From contig CM059977.1 in assembly GCA_030490835.1 (NCBI GenBank), forward strand, positions 18,209,335 to 18,273,334: a DNA stretch of 64,000 nucleotides. The letters run 5' to 3'. This DNA is from Annona cherimola. Taxonomy: Eukaryota > Streptophyta > Magnoliopsida > Magnoliales > Annonaceae. Position numbers and translations under genes: made by a program. Shown piece by piece: positions 11,598 through 20,500 of this stretch. Every line of letters starts with the position of its first letter. The stretch's first letter is position 1. The notes beneath the pieces were generated by a model that did no database searches, was not told where the DNA came from, and saw only the letters and a program-made list of their open reading frames with translations.

Positions 11598-11696
11598 AGA
11601 ACCCGCCGCGTGTTCAGGGCAACAATCCTGATCACATTTACCAATCGAAAATAGATCTTGAGACAAGGTTGTGACGTCTCGGTTTGGGGCGCCACA
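11597..11696 (+). mobile_element. Terminal ~100 bp of the 3' LTR
   Basis: Near-copy of 9247-9352 (shared words AAGAACCCGCCGCGTG, GGGCAACAATCCTGATC, TTTACCAATCGAAAATAGAT), also ending GCCACA. The rest of the 3' LTR and the whole of gag-pol are missing. The junction shows short similarity (AAACTAAGAACCC versus CAAATTAAGAACCC), as expected from illegitimate recombination. The AT tract that follows gives no informative target duplication. Confidence 0.65.
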
Positions 11697-11899
11697 ATAT
11701 ATATATATATATATTTGCCCCCGTGGCCGACAACTTATCTAGAAGGCTCAGAACTCATGATATATATTCTAGTAATTGGGAGAACATGTACATTGTGACT
11801 TATGAAGCCTCAAAATTATTAATTTTTGAAATTCATAAATATGTTTTAAAAATTATACAAATTGATATTTGTGTTTTGGAAGTGATATAGTTTTTGTGT

Positions 11900-12100
11900 G
11901 AAAAGTTATTGATATAAAAGTCTTTAAAAAGAGAAAAAATGATGTACTATGATAGAAATAAAGAGAATAAAATTAAAATAAATAGTATAGTTGTATATAA
12001 ATGATTTAAAATAGAGTAGCAATATAGAAATATGTGATGAAATAATTAAAAAATATGATATTTATAGAGAATGAAATTTTTTTAATGTGAAATTTTTTTA
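11900..12100 (+). mobile_element. MITE, family M, degenerate partial copy
   Basis: Carries the family interior in order (GAAAAGTTATTGATATAAAAG, AAAATGATGTACTATGATAG, AATAAAATTAAAATAAATAG, TAGTTGTATATAAATGAT). The terminal GGGTG boxes are not intact. Confidence 0.45.
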
Positions 12101-12164
12101 TTTTGAAAAGAAAAAATTCGAAAAGCACACATATATAGAACATACATACATATATATATAAGAA

Positions 12165-12535
12165 ATATTCAAGTGCAGCTTCACCGCATCACAATTACGG
12201 TGCAGTTACTTTAAAATGGGTCCCACATGATCATAAAATTATAATCTACTCTACTTATTATATTTGGAATTATGTATTCTATTATCATACTAATTTTCAT
12301 CATGATTGGATATATGTATGAACATTGTCTGAAAATGATACAAATTCAACATAATAAAATAGTTTGATGTAAATAATAACTTTAAAGTTATTTTTCAACA
12401 TGTAAATCATTTGCTATAAATTTATATATGGATAAATGATTGTATAAAGTATCAATACATTTAAGTACATAGAGTCTTATTTTGGATCAAACGTACCGTT
12501 AATTATGGTGCAATTTCATTGCACAAGAAAAGTTC
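12165..12535 (-). mobile_element. Hairpin-ended element, family H, copy 2
   Basis: Reverse complement of copy 1 over most of its length, including the GGGTCCCACATGATCAT and TTCAACATGTAAATCATTTG blocks. Its hairpin end (GGTGCAATTTCATTGCAC near 12507-12524) is decayed. A CATATATATATA tract adjoins the left side and CTCTCTATATAGA the right. Confidence 0.6.
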
Positions 12536-12659
12536 TCTCTCTATATAGATCATGATCACCTCTACTTATTGCTTAGATAAGTAGCAATATCGTGTATTTC
12601 ATATTTTTTGTATAGTTTTATTTTTGTGCATGTCCACACGCATGTGTTAGTTTATATAT

Positions 12660-12855
12660 TACCTAAAATCTCACTGATTTTCAAAAATAAAAATAAATAT
12701 CTAAAATACTCCAAAAATAGTAAAAATTAATACACATGTTAAATATACTTAGATTAACACTTGTATAAAATCTTTTAAAAAAACGAAAAAATGAATTAAT
12801 GCACCTGGGTGCACTGAAGCTAAGTGCACTCGGGTGCACAGGATTGGGATCTGGG
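12660..12855 (+). repeat. Repeat family S arm with GGTGCAC tail
   Basis: Ends in GCACCTGGGTGCACTGAAGC then TAAGTGCACTCGGGTGCAC (12801-12839). The same tail, in diverged form, closes the fold-back elements at 16299-16715 and 40255-40545. The upstream part also matches the right arm of the 40-kb copy (ACACATGTTAAATATACTTA). Confidence 0.5.
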
Positions 12856-12859
12856 AGTG

Positions 12860-13110
12860 GCTACAACAAAGTTTCACTTTTTCTCCAGATTTTTTTACAT
12901 GATTTAACATCTCAACTATATAATTATTATATTTTTTTTATTATTATCTCTTCATTTTAATATTTTTTTACATATTTTTATATAACTATCTTATCTAATT
13001 TATCTTTATTTTATTTAATTCTTTAATTCTAATCATTAATCTTATCCTATCCTATCAATCTCTCACTTTTCAAAATATTTTCTATAAAAATTTTCATCGT
13101 CTGAATAATA
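12860..13110 (-). mobile_element. MITE, family M, diverged copy
   Basis: On the minus strand the family order is recognisable (AAAAATTTTCATA..., GATAGGATAGGATAAGATTA, AAAATAAAGATAAATTAG, AGATAGTTATATAAAAATATG). The termini are decayed. Confidence 0.4.
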
Positions 13111-13139
13111 CTATACATACGGTTGCCATTTAGCTAATT

Positions 13140-13360
13140 AAAAACCTTCATATTTTTTATTTTTATGTGGGCTGAAATGTGTTTAATTTACATGCTAAAA
13201 TTTATCATTTTGAATTTTTATACATAGTTTTTTATAAATTTTCAAAAATAAAATTTCACCTATTTCATATTCCCCGCGCATGAAAAATGAGAAAAAAAAC
13301 AATTTTATTTCTAAAAATTTATAAAAAATTATATATAAAAGTTCAAAATTGGTAAAGTAT
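13140..13360. repeat. AT-rich fold-back sequence
   Basis: The left arm at about 13198-13255 (TATCATTTTGAATTTTTATA...TTTTTATAAATTTTCAAAAATAAAATT) pairs with the right arm at about 13295-13356. The two are inverted with scattered mismatches. There is no coding content. It ends where the kinase segmental duplication begins. Confidence 0.45.
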
Positions 13361-13743
13361 GCAACAATTGAAACGATAATTATATGTGGAAACGTACATT
13401 GTTTTTGTCACCTTGTCAAATGGCGTTGAATTCCAAGCACAATCTCAAGCTTGCCATATGAAAGTGAGACGGATAAGATACAACCCATTTCAATTGATTA
13501 ATTAGTTAATTAGAGACAAAATTAACTTCTTCTTGTTCAGCATAAGAACTTGAAAACAAGTATATTCTTGTTGGAGAGGGATTGGAATTTAGAAAACCTG
13601 TGTTCATATGCCTTGATAGTTGATAAGAACCAGATCCAACAAGAAATTGGAATTTAGAAAACCTGCGTTCATCTGCCTTGCGACAAGAACTTCATCTCTC
13701 CCTCTCTCGTTCTCTCTCATAAGCTATTGGTGGCCCTGACAAA

Positions 13744-13782
13744 ATGGTGGAACAAACAGCGCTCACACTTAAGCCTCAGTAA
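13744..13782 (+). CDS. Upstream ORF made by a duplicated first exon
   Basis: The block GGTGGCCCTGACAAAATGGTGGAACAA...CAGCG is a near-copy of the real exon 1 block, 91 bases upstream (ATG at 13744 versus 13835). The donor site is no longer in the right phase, so the copy reads 12 codons (MVEQTALTLKPQ) and a TAA. It is out of frame with the main ORF. If the transcript starts upstream it is a short uORF. Copy B of the gene has no such duplicate. Whether it is transcribed cannot be told from sequence. Confidence 0.45.
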   Translation: MVEQTALTLKPQ

Positions 13783-13834
13783 TTTTCTTCACTGAAGAAC
13801 CTTGAACTCATAAGCGATTGGTGGCCCCGCCAAA

Positions 13835-15229
13835 ATGGTGGAGCAAGCAGCGATTATCCTTAGCGTAGGTAACCTTCACCACTTTTCTTCTTTCTTCTCT
13901 GCATTTACTTGTTCTACTGGCTTAAATTTCGAAATGAGAAATCGATTCTCGAACAATTTTTCCTTTTTTAAACAAATGTTTTACTTTGTGGTTGGCAAGT
14001 CCATTTGATAGACTTGACCCGTTCTCCGTATTGAACATGCAGTAATCATCTTAGTGAAGGTGGTTATTCTTACATGCTTCTGCGCGAAAAGGGCGCGAAA
14101 CAGGCAAAAAGCCGCCGGTCTTGCTGCAGACTTCCGGCTCTTTAACTTGGACAAGTTCTTCCAAGACATGGAAAGAGAAAAGCCCATCCGATTCTCTTCT
14201 CAGCAGCTGAGGATCGCCACCGACAACTTCACTCACTTGCTGGGCTCCGGCGGGTTTGGGGCCGTCTACAAAGGCATTTTCAGCAACGGCACCATTGTCG
14301 CCGTCAAAGTGCTCAACGGGATCAACAACAGGAGGATTCAGGAGCAGTTCATGGCGGAGGTGAGCACGATTGGTAGGACCCACCACGTCAATCTGGTAAG
14401 GCTTTACGGGTTCTGTTTCGATCGAGATCTGCAAGCTCTGGTCTACGAGTACATGGAGAGAGGGTCCCTCGACAGGCTCTTGTTCAGCAAGAGCGCGACG
14501 CTGGAGTGGGAGAAACTGCACGAGATTGCAGTGGGAACGGCGAAAGCGATCGCTTACTTGCACGAGGAGTGCCAGCAGCGGATCATCCACTACGACATAA
14601 AGCCCGAGAACATTCTCCTGGACGCGAATTTCTGCCCGAAGGTGGCGGATTTTGGACTGGCGAAGCTGTGCAACAGGGAGAAAACGCACATGACGATGAC
14701 GTGCGGGAGGGGGACGCCCGGGTATGCAGCGCCGGAGCTTTGGATGCCGTTCCCAGTCACGCACAAATGCGATGTTTACAGCTACGGGATGCTGCTGTTC
14801 GAGATACTGGGGAGGCGGAGGAACCTGCAGACTGATCTCCCGGAGAGCCAGGAGTGGTTTCCGAGGTGGGTGTGGAAGAGGGTGGAGAACGGGGAGTTGG
14901 GTGTGGCGGTTGGGGAGTGCGGGATTGAAGAGAGGAACAGGGAGCAGGCGGAGAGGGTGGCCATGATCGCCCTGTGGTGCGTGCAGTACAGGCCGGAGCA
15001 GAGGCCTAGCATGGGCGCTGTGCTGAAGATGCTGCAAGGGGGATTCGAGATTCAGAAGCCGTTGAACCCGTTTGAGCACATGGGCCTGGGTCCGCCGGCG
15101 GAGGCGGTTACTCCGTCGGTCTGGTCAGAGGATCATTCAACCGGCTCTCATTTGACGACAGGTTCTTCCTACGTGTGTGCTACTCCCACCATGAGAAGAT
15201 ACGAGATTGAAATTGCTTCTTCTGCCTAA
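13835..15229 (+). CDS. Membrane-anchored receptor-like kinase without ectodomain, copy A (Lr10/PR5K-like)
   Basis: Two exons, 13835-13868 and 14043-15229, joined in phase 1 (G+TA, Val) with clean GTAACC/CATGCAG sites, giving 406 aa. An in-frame TAA at 13811 supports the start. Residues 5-25 are a hydrophobic membrane segment formed across the splice, followed by basic AKRARNR. The Ser/Thr kinase domain covers about 75-350: GSGGFG loop 79-84, invariant Lys 100 in VAVK, catalytic loop HYD (194-196) instead of HRD, DIKPEN, DFG 214-216, APE 241-243. The tail ends PTMRRYEIEIASSA, as in LRK10-like/PR5K-type kinases. Family members usually carry a Cys-rich extracellular domain; none is found upstream, so this is a short form. 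The HYD motif makes it a non-RD kinase, a class often tied to immune signalling; the ligand and pathway are unknown. Copy B lies 14 kb downstream. Confidence 0.88.
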
Positions 15230-15640
15230 AAGAGAACATCTACGTATCATCTGCTATTCCAGATTGATTTCCATTGTTCTTTCCTGCATGTGTTTAGTTT
15301 CTTTCGTATCTCCACTCTTGTAATCATAATGAAAGCTTAATGTTGTGGACGGCATTGATTGTTGGTGAAATTCAGGAATTTGCTTTTGACTCTGATGTTA
15401 TTAATCAGAAGAAGCGGAAGATTGAATCCCTGTAGTGACAGCCGAGACCGGCAAGTCATTACGATGACGATTAATGAAAGCGAGGCAGGGATATCTCGTG
15501 GTCGTCGTAAACCCTAAGGGCGTGTGGGAGAAGATGACAAGCGGACATGTATTCTAAAGCTGTCCTTGTCCTTTTTCTTGTCATAAACCTATTTTCATTT
15601 GAAAAGAATATTCATTCATAACATCATTTCAGTGCATCTC
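15230..15640 (+). other. 3' region of kinase copy A
   Basis: The 3' UTR and downstream DNA are shared with copy B. AATGAAAGCTTAATG at about 15330 may serve as a polyadenylation region (near-upstream AATGAA/AATAAA-like). Identity with copy B is very high for about 60 bases after the stop and then falls. Confidence 0.4.
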
Positions 15641-15649
15641 CTTTTTCTT

Positions 15650-16280
15650 GTGGAAAAAGGCAAATTTTATTCAAAATAAATCAATATTAAGAAAAAAATT
15701 CATACACAATTGATATGTAGACCAAATGCCACAGGCATATTTGCAAACACTTACAACGGATAAAGCAAAAAAAAAAAAAAAAAGGACATGAGAATTGCTC
15801 TTATGTAGTAATTGTATCTAATTCTATAAAGCTTTTAGGAAGACTGCCTTAGGTCTTTCACTAAATAGTCGAGAAAGCTTCTTATTTCTTCTCTCTGCAA
15901 GTGATATCATATAAGACAGGGCAAAAAAGTTCTTTTAGTTGCTTATACATCCCGATTTCCTCTGTTGATCTTTTGAAACGAATTGATCAAGGACTTCCTT
16001 CGTGGTCTTTTTGGAGTACTCAATTCAATTTTTAGAAGTGCTTAAAGACCACATGCAGAAAGGACACTCAAAGAACAAGTGATCTCTAGATTCATTTGAA
16101 TCCCCCACATAACAAGCAAGAATAATCAGTAACAAATCCCCATTCGAATAGCTCCTCTCTAGTTTTTAAGTCGGTTCAAATTTATAAGCCGAACAATAAA
16201 TAATTGTCTAAGAATAACTCCATGTCTCCAAATTCTTTCATATCAAGCTTGCCCAAATTTAGCACCTCTTAGTAAAGGAG
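15650..16280 (-). mobile_element. 5'-truncated LINE fragment (reverse transcriptase zinc-knuckle end)
   Basis: On the minus strand, around 16040-16110, the interrupted frames give a Cys-x2-Cys followed by ESRDHLFFECPF. That is the signature of the zf-RVT zinc-binding region at the C-terminus of plant LINE ORF2. A 3' part with AATAAA-like sequence runs to about 15655. Stops and frameshifts break the frame. It is absent from copy B of the segmental duplication, so it inserted into copy A after the duplication or was lost from B. Confidence 0.55.
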
Positions 16281-16298
16281 TCTGATCTATTCCGATCG

Positions 16299-16715
16299 AG
16301 TGCACTTCAGGTGAATAATTTTTTTAATTTTTTTTTTGATTTTTTGAAATTCATATATGGGCTCAAGTATGAATATCTCACATGAATGACTTTAATATAT
16401 TTTTAATATTTTAAAATATTTTATTCCAAATTTTAAAAATAAAAAGTTATTTTTCATGTGTCGGCACATGACAAATAGCTTTTTTGTTTTTAAAATTTGA
16501 AATAAAATATTTAAAACAATCAAAACAATATAAAAATTATATATATCACATATTCATACTTGGGCCCACATATGAATATCAAAAAAACCAAAAAATAAAT
16601 TTTTTAAAAATTAGTTATTCACTCAAATAAAATTTTTAAAAATTAGTTATTCACTCAAATGCACTTAAGCTAAGTACAATTAGGTGTATCAAATTCGAGC
16701 TCCTTAATAAAAGAT
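16299..16715. mobile_element. Large fold-back element, family S
   Basis: Almost perfect inverted repeat with arms of about 160-185 bases and a 4-nt loop (TCGG at 16461-16464). The arms begin AGTGCACTT.AGGTGAATAA and end in CATGTG/CACATG at the centre. A short tandem duplication (TTTTTAAAAATTAGTTATTCACTCAAA) sits at the right end. The tail AAGCTAAGTACAATTAGGTG is shared with the other family S copies. A transcript would form a long hairpin. Confidence 0.65.
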
Positions 16716-17194
16716 ACATTCTATTTAATTGAAAATTTCCTCCACTCGAGTCTTCTGGTCTTTGCATTTGCTCCCCACAAATCATTAACTATTCATATTC
16801 ACCTCATCTATAAATCAAATCCATCACCCCTTTTTTTGGTTCGAAGTTCCCATAAAGGGTTTTAAATGCAGGTGCTTGTTACGCTCCGCTTTTCTCCTCC
16901 CACGCCAAAATCACTCTCTGGTGTGTGTGTTGTATCTGACCAAAAGAATAACTAAAATCGTATCTCATCTATCACACCCTCCTTTGCTGGAGCTCTCTAC
17001 CATGTAAATATTCCACACTTCCACTCGAGATTCGAGAACGACTCTGCACACCAAAATCACTCCCTGGTGTGTTGTATCAGATGCTTGTCAAGAGTAATTT
17101 CTCTGGCCGAAGCATTACATAAAGCCCATTATCAGTCCGTCCCAAAAGGCCCACGAGTCGATCGCGACGGCTTGGAAGGGCTTTCAATGAATTG

Positions 17195-17470
17195 ACACAC
17201 TTTATTAAGGAAATCATAAAAAAATTTCAATTAAAACTTTTCATTTTCTATAATTATTTTATTTTAAATTATTTCTCATATCTTTCTATATAACTATTCT
17301 ACTTTTTAATTATTTCTATATAATTACTCATAAAATTAATTAATTTATTTTAACTTTATTCTTGTTACTCTTTATTATTACCTCTGGTATATCACATTGT
17401 TTTTTACTAATTCAAAAAATTGTACATAAAAAAATTTTCAACGAAAGTTTTATCAGTTTCTAAACATTTC
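17195..17470 (-). mobile_element. MITE, family M, in kinase duplication copy A
   Basis: Reverse-oriented copy: AATTAAAACTTTTCATTTTC, then TATATAACTATTCTACTTTT, TTTTAACTTTATTC and AACGAAAGTTTTATCAGTTTC. The corresponding place in copy B (31250-31270) has no insert, so this is an insertion after the duplication. Confidence 0.6.
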
Positions 17471-17549
17471 TTATGCTAGAAGCGTGTGTATAATGTATTC
17501 AATATTGTGGTGGCCTATGGTGACAAGGACATTTCACATTTCCTTCTAG

Positions 17550-17815
17550 ACATGTTTAGCATATGATTAAAATTTTAAAAGAAATTTTTGATGTAAAGAT
17601 TTTTAAAATGGAAGAATTGATTTGATATGATATAGATAATAATAAAGAATAAAGAAAATAAAATTAAAATATAAAAGATAGTTGTGAATGAATGGTTAAA
17701 AAGTAAGATAATTGTATAAAAAGATATAAAGAAATGATCAAAAGATAGGACGGGCAGGAAAAGTGACAAGTTATAAAGTGAAAAAAAATTTAGATTGACA
17801 ATTTTTTATAATTGC
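17550..17815 (+). mobile_element. MITE, family M, in kinase duplication copy A
   Basis: Forward copy, 80 bases after the reverse copy. In copy B the sequence runs uninterrupted from TTTTCTTCCAGTG into TGAAATTTCAATTTTGCCC. In copy A about 250 bases lie between CCTTCTAG and TGAAATTTCAATTTTGCCC. Copy B is thus close to an empty site. Confidence 0.6.
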
Positions 17816-18301
17816 TGATTACGTTATCAATCTGAAATTTCAATTTTGCCCGTATTTGTAAAATGGCTTGTACAGAAGTACGCGTAGTTTGGTGGTGCTC
17901 AATAGTCACAAGGGCATTTGAAATTTCCCGCCCAAACCTATCTCACGCTCCCCGCATGTAAAGCATGATAAAAAATATATATTTATAAAAGCGCGTATTT
18001 AAAATTAGTAAATTTTTGTGTATGAAATAAATGATACACTTGAGCCCGAGTGAAAATGATAAAAAAATTTATTTTTTAAAATTTCTAATATATATATATT
18101 CGAAAATGGATAAATTTTGATATATGAAATAAATTTACATGGGTCTGCCTAAAAATGAAAAGAAAATCCAAAAAAAATTATAAATAAATAAAGTTGTTAC
18201 TTAGCTGTGAAGTATCATAAGAAACGGTTTTTTGCATTTTGATTTCTTTGACTATGTTTATTTGCTTTTTAGTCAACATGTTTTACGTATTTGCTTTTTA
18301 A

Positions 18302-18553
18302 ATCCTAGATGTATTTGAAAAGTGATACAATTGTTTATGAAAAGTTTTTAGTGTAAAAATTTTTAAAATGAAAAGAATGATGTGATAGTAGGGGCAATGA
18401 TGAAGAGTAAAGAAAGTAAAGTTAAAATTTATATGTTAGTTATAAGGATAATTATGTAGAAATAATTGATAGTTAGGTAATTTGAAAAGTTATAAATAGT
18501 TATGGAGAGTGAAAATTTTAATGTGCAGAATTTTGGGATAAAATAAACTTGCC
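18302..18553 (+). mobile_element. MITE, family M, inside the probable MULE end
   Basis: From GATGTATTTGAAAAGTGATA to AAATAAACTTGCCCT, with the family interior (GAAAAGTTTTTAGTGTAAAA, GATGTGATAGTAGGGGCAATGA, AGTAAAGTTAAAATTTATATG). It interrupts the terminal sequence of the larger element. Confidence 0.6.
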
Positions 18554-18799
18554 CTTAGATAGAAAATAGTAAGAGCATAAAAGGAAGGCCTATAAAAAAT
18601 GGATACAAGTGCGGTCATCAAATGAATGGAAAATTTGTCAATTTGTCCCTTTTGTGTTTTAAACTTTGCTGTTAGTGCAAGTCATCAAATGAATGGAAAA
18701 TATGTCAATGGCTATAATATAAATTTATAATGACAATATTGCCGATAAAAAGAGTCGGCCCAATAGGTAGATACAAAACTATCCTCGTATGAGAGTCAA

Positions 18800-19858
18800 C
18801 TAGGCATCGAAATCACACTTTATGTGCACATATGTCTGGTGCACCACCAGAGCATAGAACCATGGTGATCCTTCTTCCCTAAAAATCCATTCCATGGCTA
18901 TCGTGATCATCTATCCCAAGCAAAGCTGAAATCATACATCAAATCCAATAGCAATCCACCAAGCCACAACATTAGCTAACATTTTCATCTGATCTTCCAT
19001 CCGCCATAAAGTTTCAGCAAGTCGATATCCTCCATTTGACAGCCACAAAGTCAAACCCTAGGTTTCGAATCCAACGAGTCCCACCTTTGATTGACCTTCG
19101 GCAGTAGCAAAGTTGTATTTCCATTCTCTGACAAATGTGGCTAACTCTCCAACAGCCACCATTTGCCATCTCTGATTTGAAAGATAGCAATGGATACACC
19201 TAACTTGGATTCAACACGCCACTCCAATCTACAACAGTTGTGTCCATTGATTTCCGACGACATTCTGAAATTCAACACTCAATCGAATTGGCAGCAGATG
19301 GCAGCCTAATCACCAGCAAGCATCATCTACGATTACCAATAGGAAATCCACCATCCCTACCTCCTTCCAAATCAGAGCCAGTCAATCATCTTCATTAAAT
19401 CTAACTGTAAACACCCTCCCCACCCCTCGATCCTGCCTCGTTGCCACGAACTAGCGGCAAATTCTATCTTGCTAATCCAACAAGAAGAGGTGGCCGCCCA
19501 CAACGCCATTTCATTTGGCTTTCAACCATGGCCAATTATATCCAGGCATCCATTGACTATACTCAACAACGTCACAAATCCATCTACCATCTTTAACGAC
19601 CAAGCTAGCAGTTATTATAATCATTGATCAGGTTGATTCGACAAATTGCATCTGATTTTCGACATCCCTGTCCTCCAAATTTAATGGCGAAACTGAAAGT
19701 GAGGCCCCCACCAATTCCAGATCTCATCAAGCCCCCACTAATTCCAGCCAACTCCAGAAGATATATCCAAATCTCAGCAGTCGTTACTTTGCAGCTGCAA
19801 CTTATTGCATTGCTAACACCAAATCTCCCTTGCCCAAAGTTCAACATCTACTTTCCTT
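18800..19858. other. Unrecognised sequence between the MULE-like end and the hAT
   Basis: Balanced base composition with short ORFs on both strands (for example 19014-19199 minus, 19605-19847 minus) but no recognisable domain. If the flanking ends are those of a MULE, this stretch and 27278-27480 are its cargo. A captured gene fragment is possible but not shown. Confidence 0.35.
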
Positions 19859-20144
19859 TAGGGGTGCAACTCGGGTCGGGTACCCATAGGTCGACCCAAT
19901 GGGTACCCGAAATAGGGCCGGTTTGGTTCCGCCAAGGTTACCTACAAGGTCGGTTCGGTTCTGATTAAAAAATACCCGGGGGGATTTAGGTAGGGTAAGT
20001 TCCGGCTGTCGGGTACCCGGAACCGAACCGAATTTATATAATATTATTATAAGTTTTGCGAGCTCATGCTCCTCTGCGCCCTAAATTCCTAAATCGGCAA
20101 ATACCAAATTCCGATTTCGAATTTTCAAGCCTCCAATGCCATCG

Positions 20145-20500
20145 CCAGAACACCGATGCCCTCCGCCTTATCGCCAGAACGCCGATGCCCTCCGCCTTAT
20201 CGCCATCGGCCATCGCTTGTTCTCTTCGCCATCTCCAGTCTCCCCATCCAGGACCAGCAAGGCAGCAATCGGGATTCAGCGTTCGATCGTCGTCCTCAAC
20301 GCTTTGTGCCTGCGTTCAATCATCATCATTGTTAACACAGTCAACCTTTCAGTGTCCGCTCGTCATCGTCAGCGCGTGCCGGCGTCCGATCGTCGTCCTC
20401 AACGGCGTCAACCCTTCAGCATCCCAAAGCCATCGTCGTCGTCATCAGCACATGCCTACGTCCGCTCGTCGTCCTCGACACCGTCAGGCAGTCACGCCTC
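20145..20500 (+). repeat. Minisatellite-like repeats in the hAT 5' leader
   Basis: A 29-bp unit (CCAGAACRCCGATGCCCTCC...) is in perfect tandem at 20145-20173 and 20174-20202. A second unit around GTCCGATCGTCGTCCTCAACG recurs about four times between 20278 and 20490. The stretch is GC-rich compared with the rest of the element and probably is the 5' untranslated exon. Confidence 0.55.

Larger units (their letters stand above)
13361..17910 (+). repeat. Segmental duplication, copy A
   Basis: Colinear with 27630-31420. Shared landmarks in order: CAATTG-AACAATAATTAT-like start, TGGCGTTGAATTCCA, the kinase gene, AAGGGCGTGT(T/G)GGAGAAGATGACAAG, CTCATCTATCACACCCT, ATAAAGCCCAT, GCTTGGAA, CTAGAAGCGTG, and TTTGTAAAATGGCTTGTACAGAAG near the right end. 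Copy A has gained a LINE fragment, a fold-back element and two family M MITEs that copy B lacks. Copy B has its own insertion at about 29990-30990. Confidence 0.8.

Noticed and set aside
14051..15079. 342-aa minus-strand ORF opposite kinase copy A (and 290 aa at 28292-29164)
   Set aside because: It is the antisense shadow of a GC-rich kinase exon. The product is Leu/Pro/His-rich with no domain, while the plus strand is a textbook kinase.
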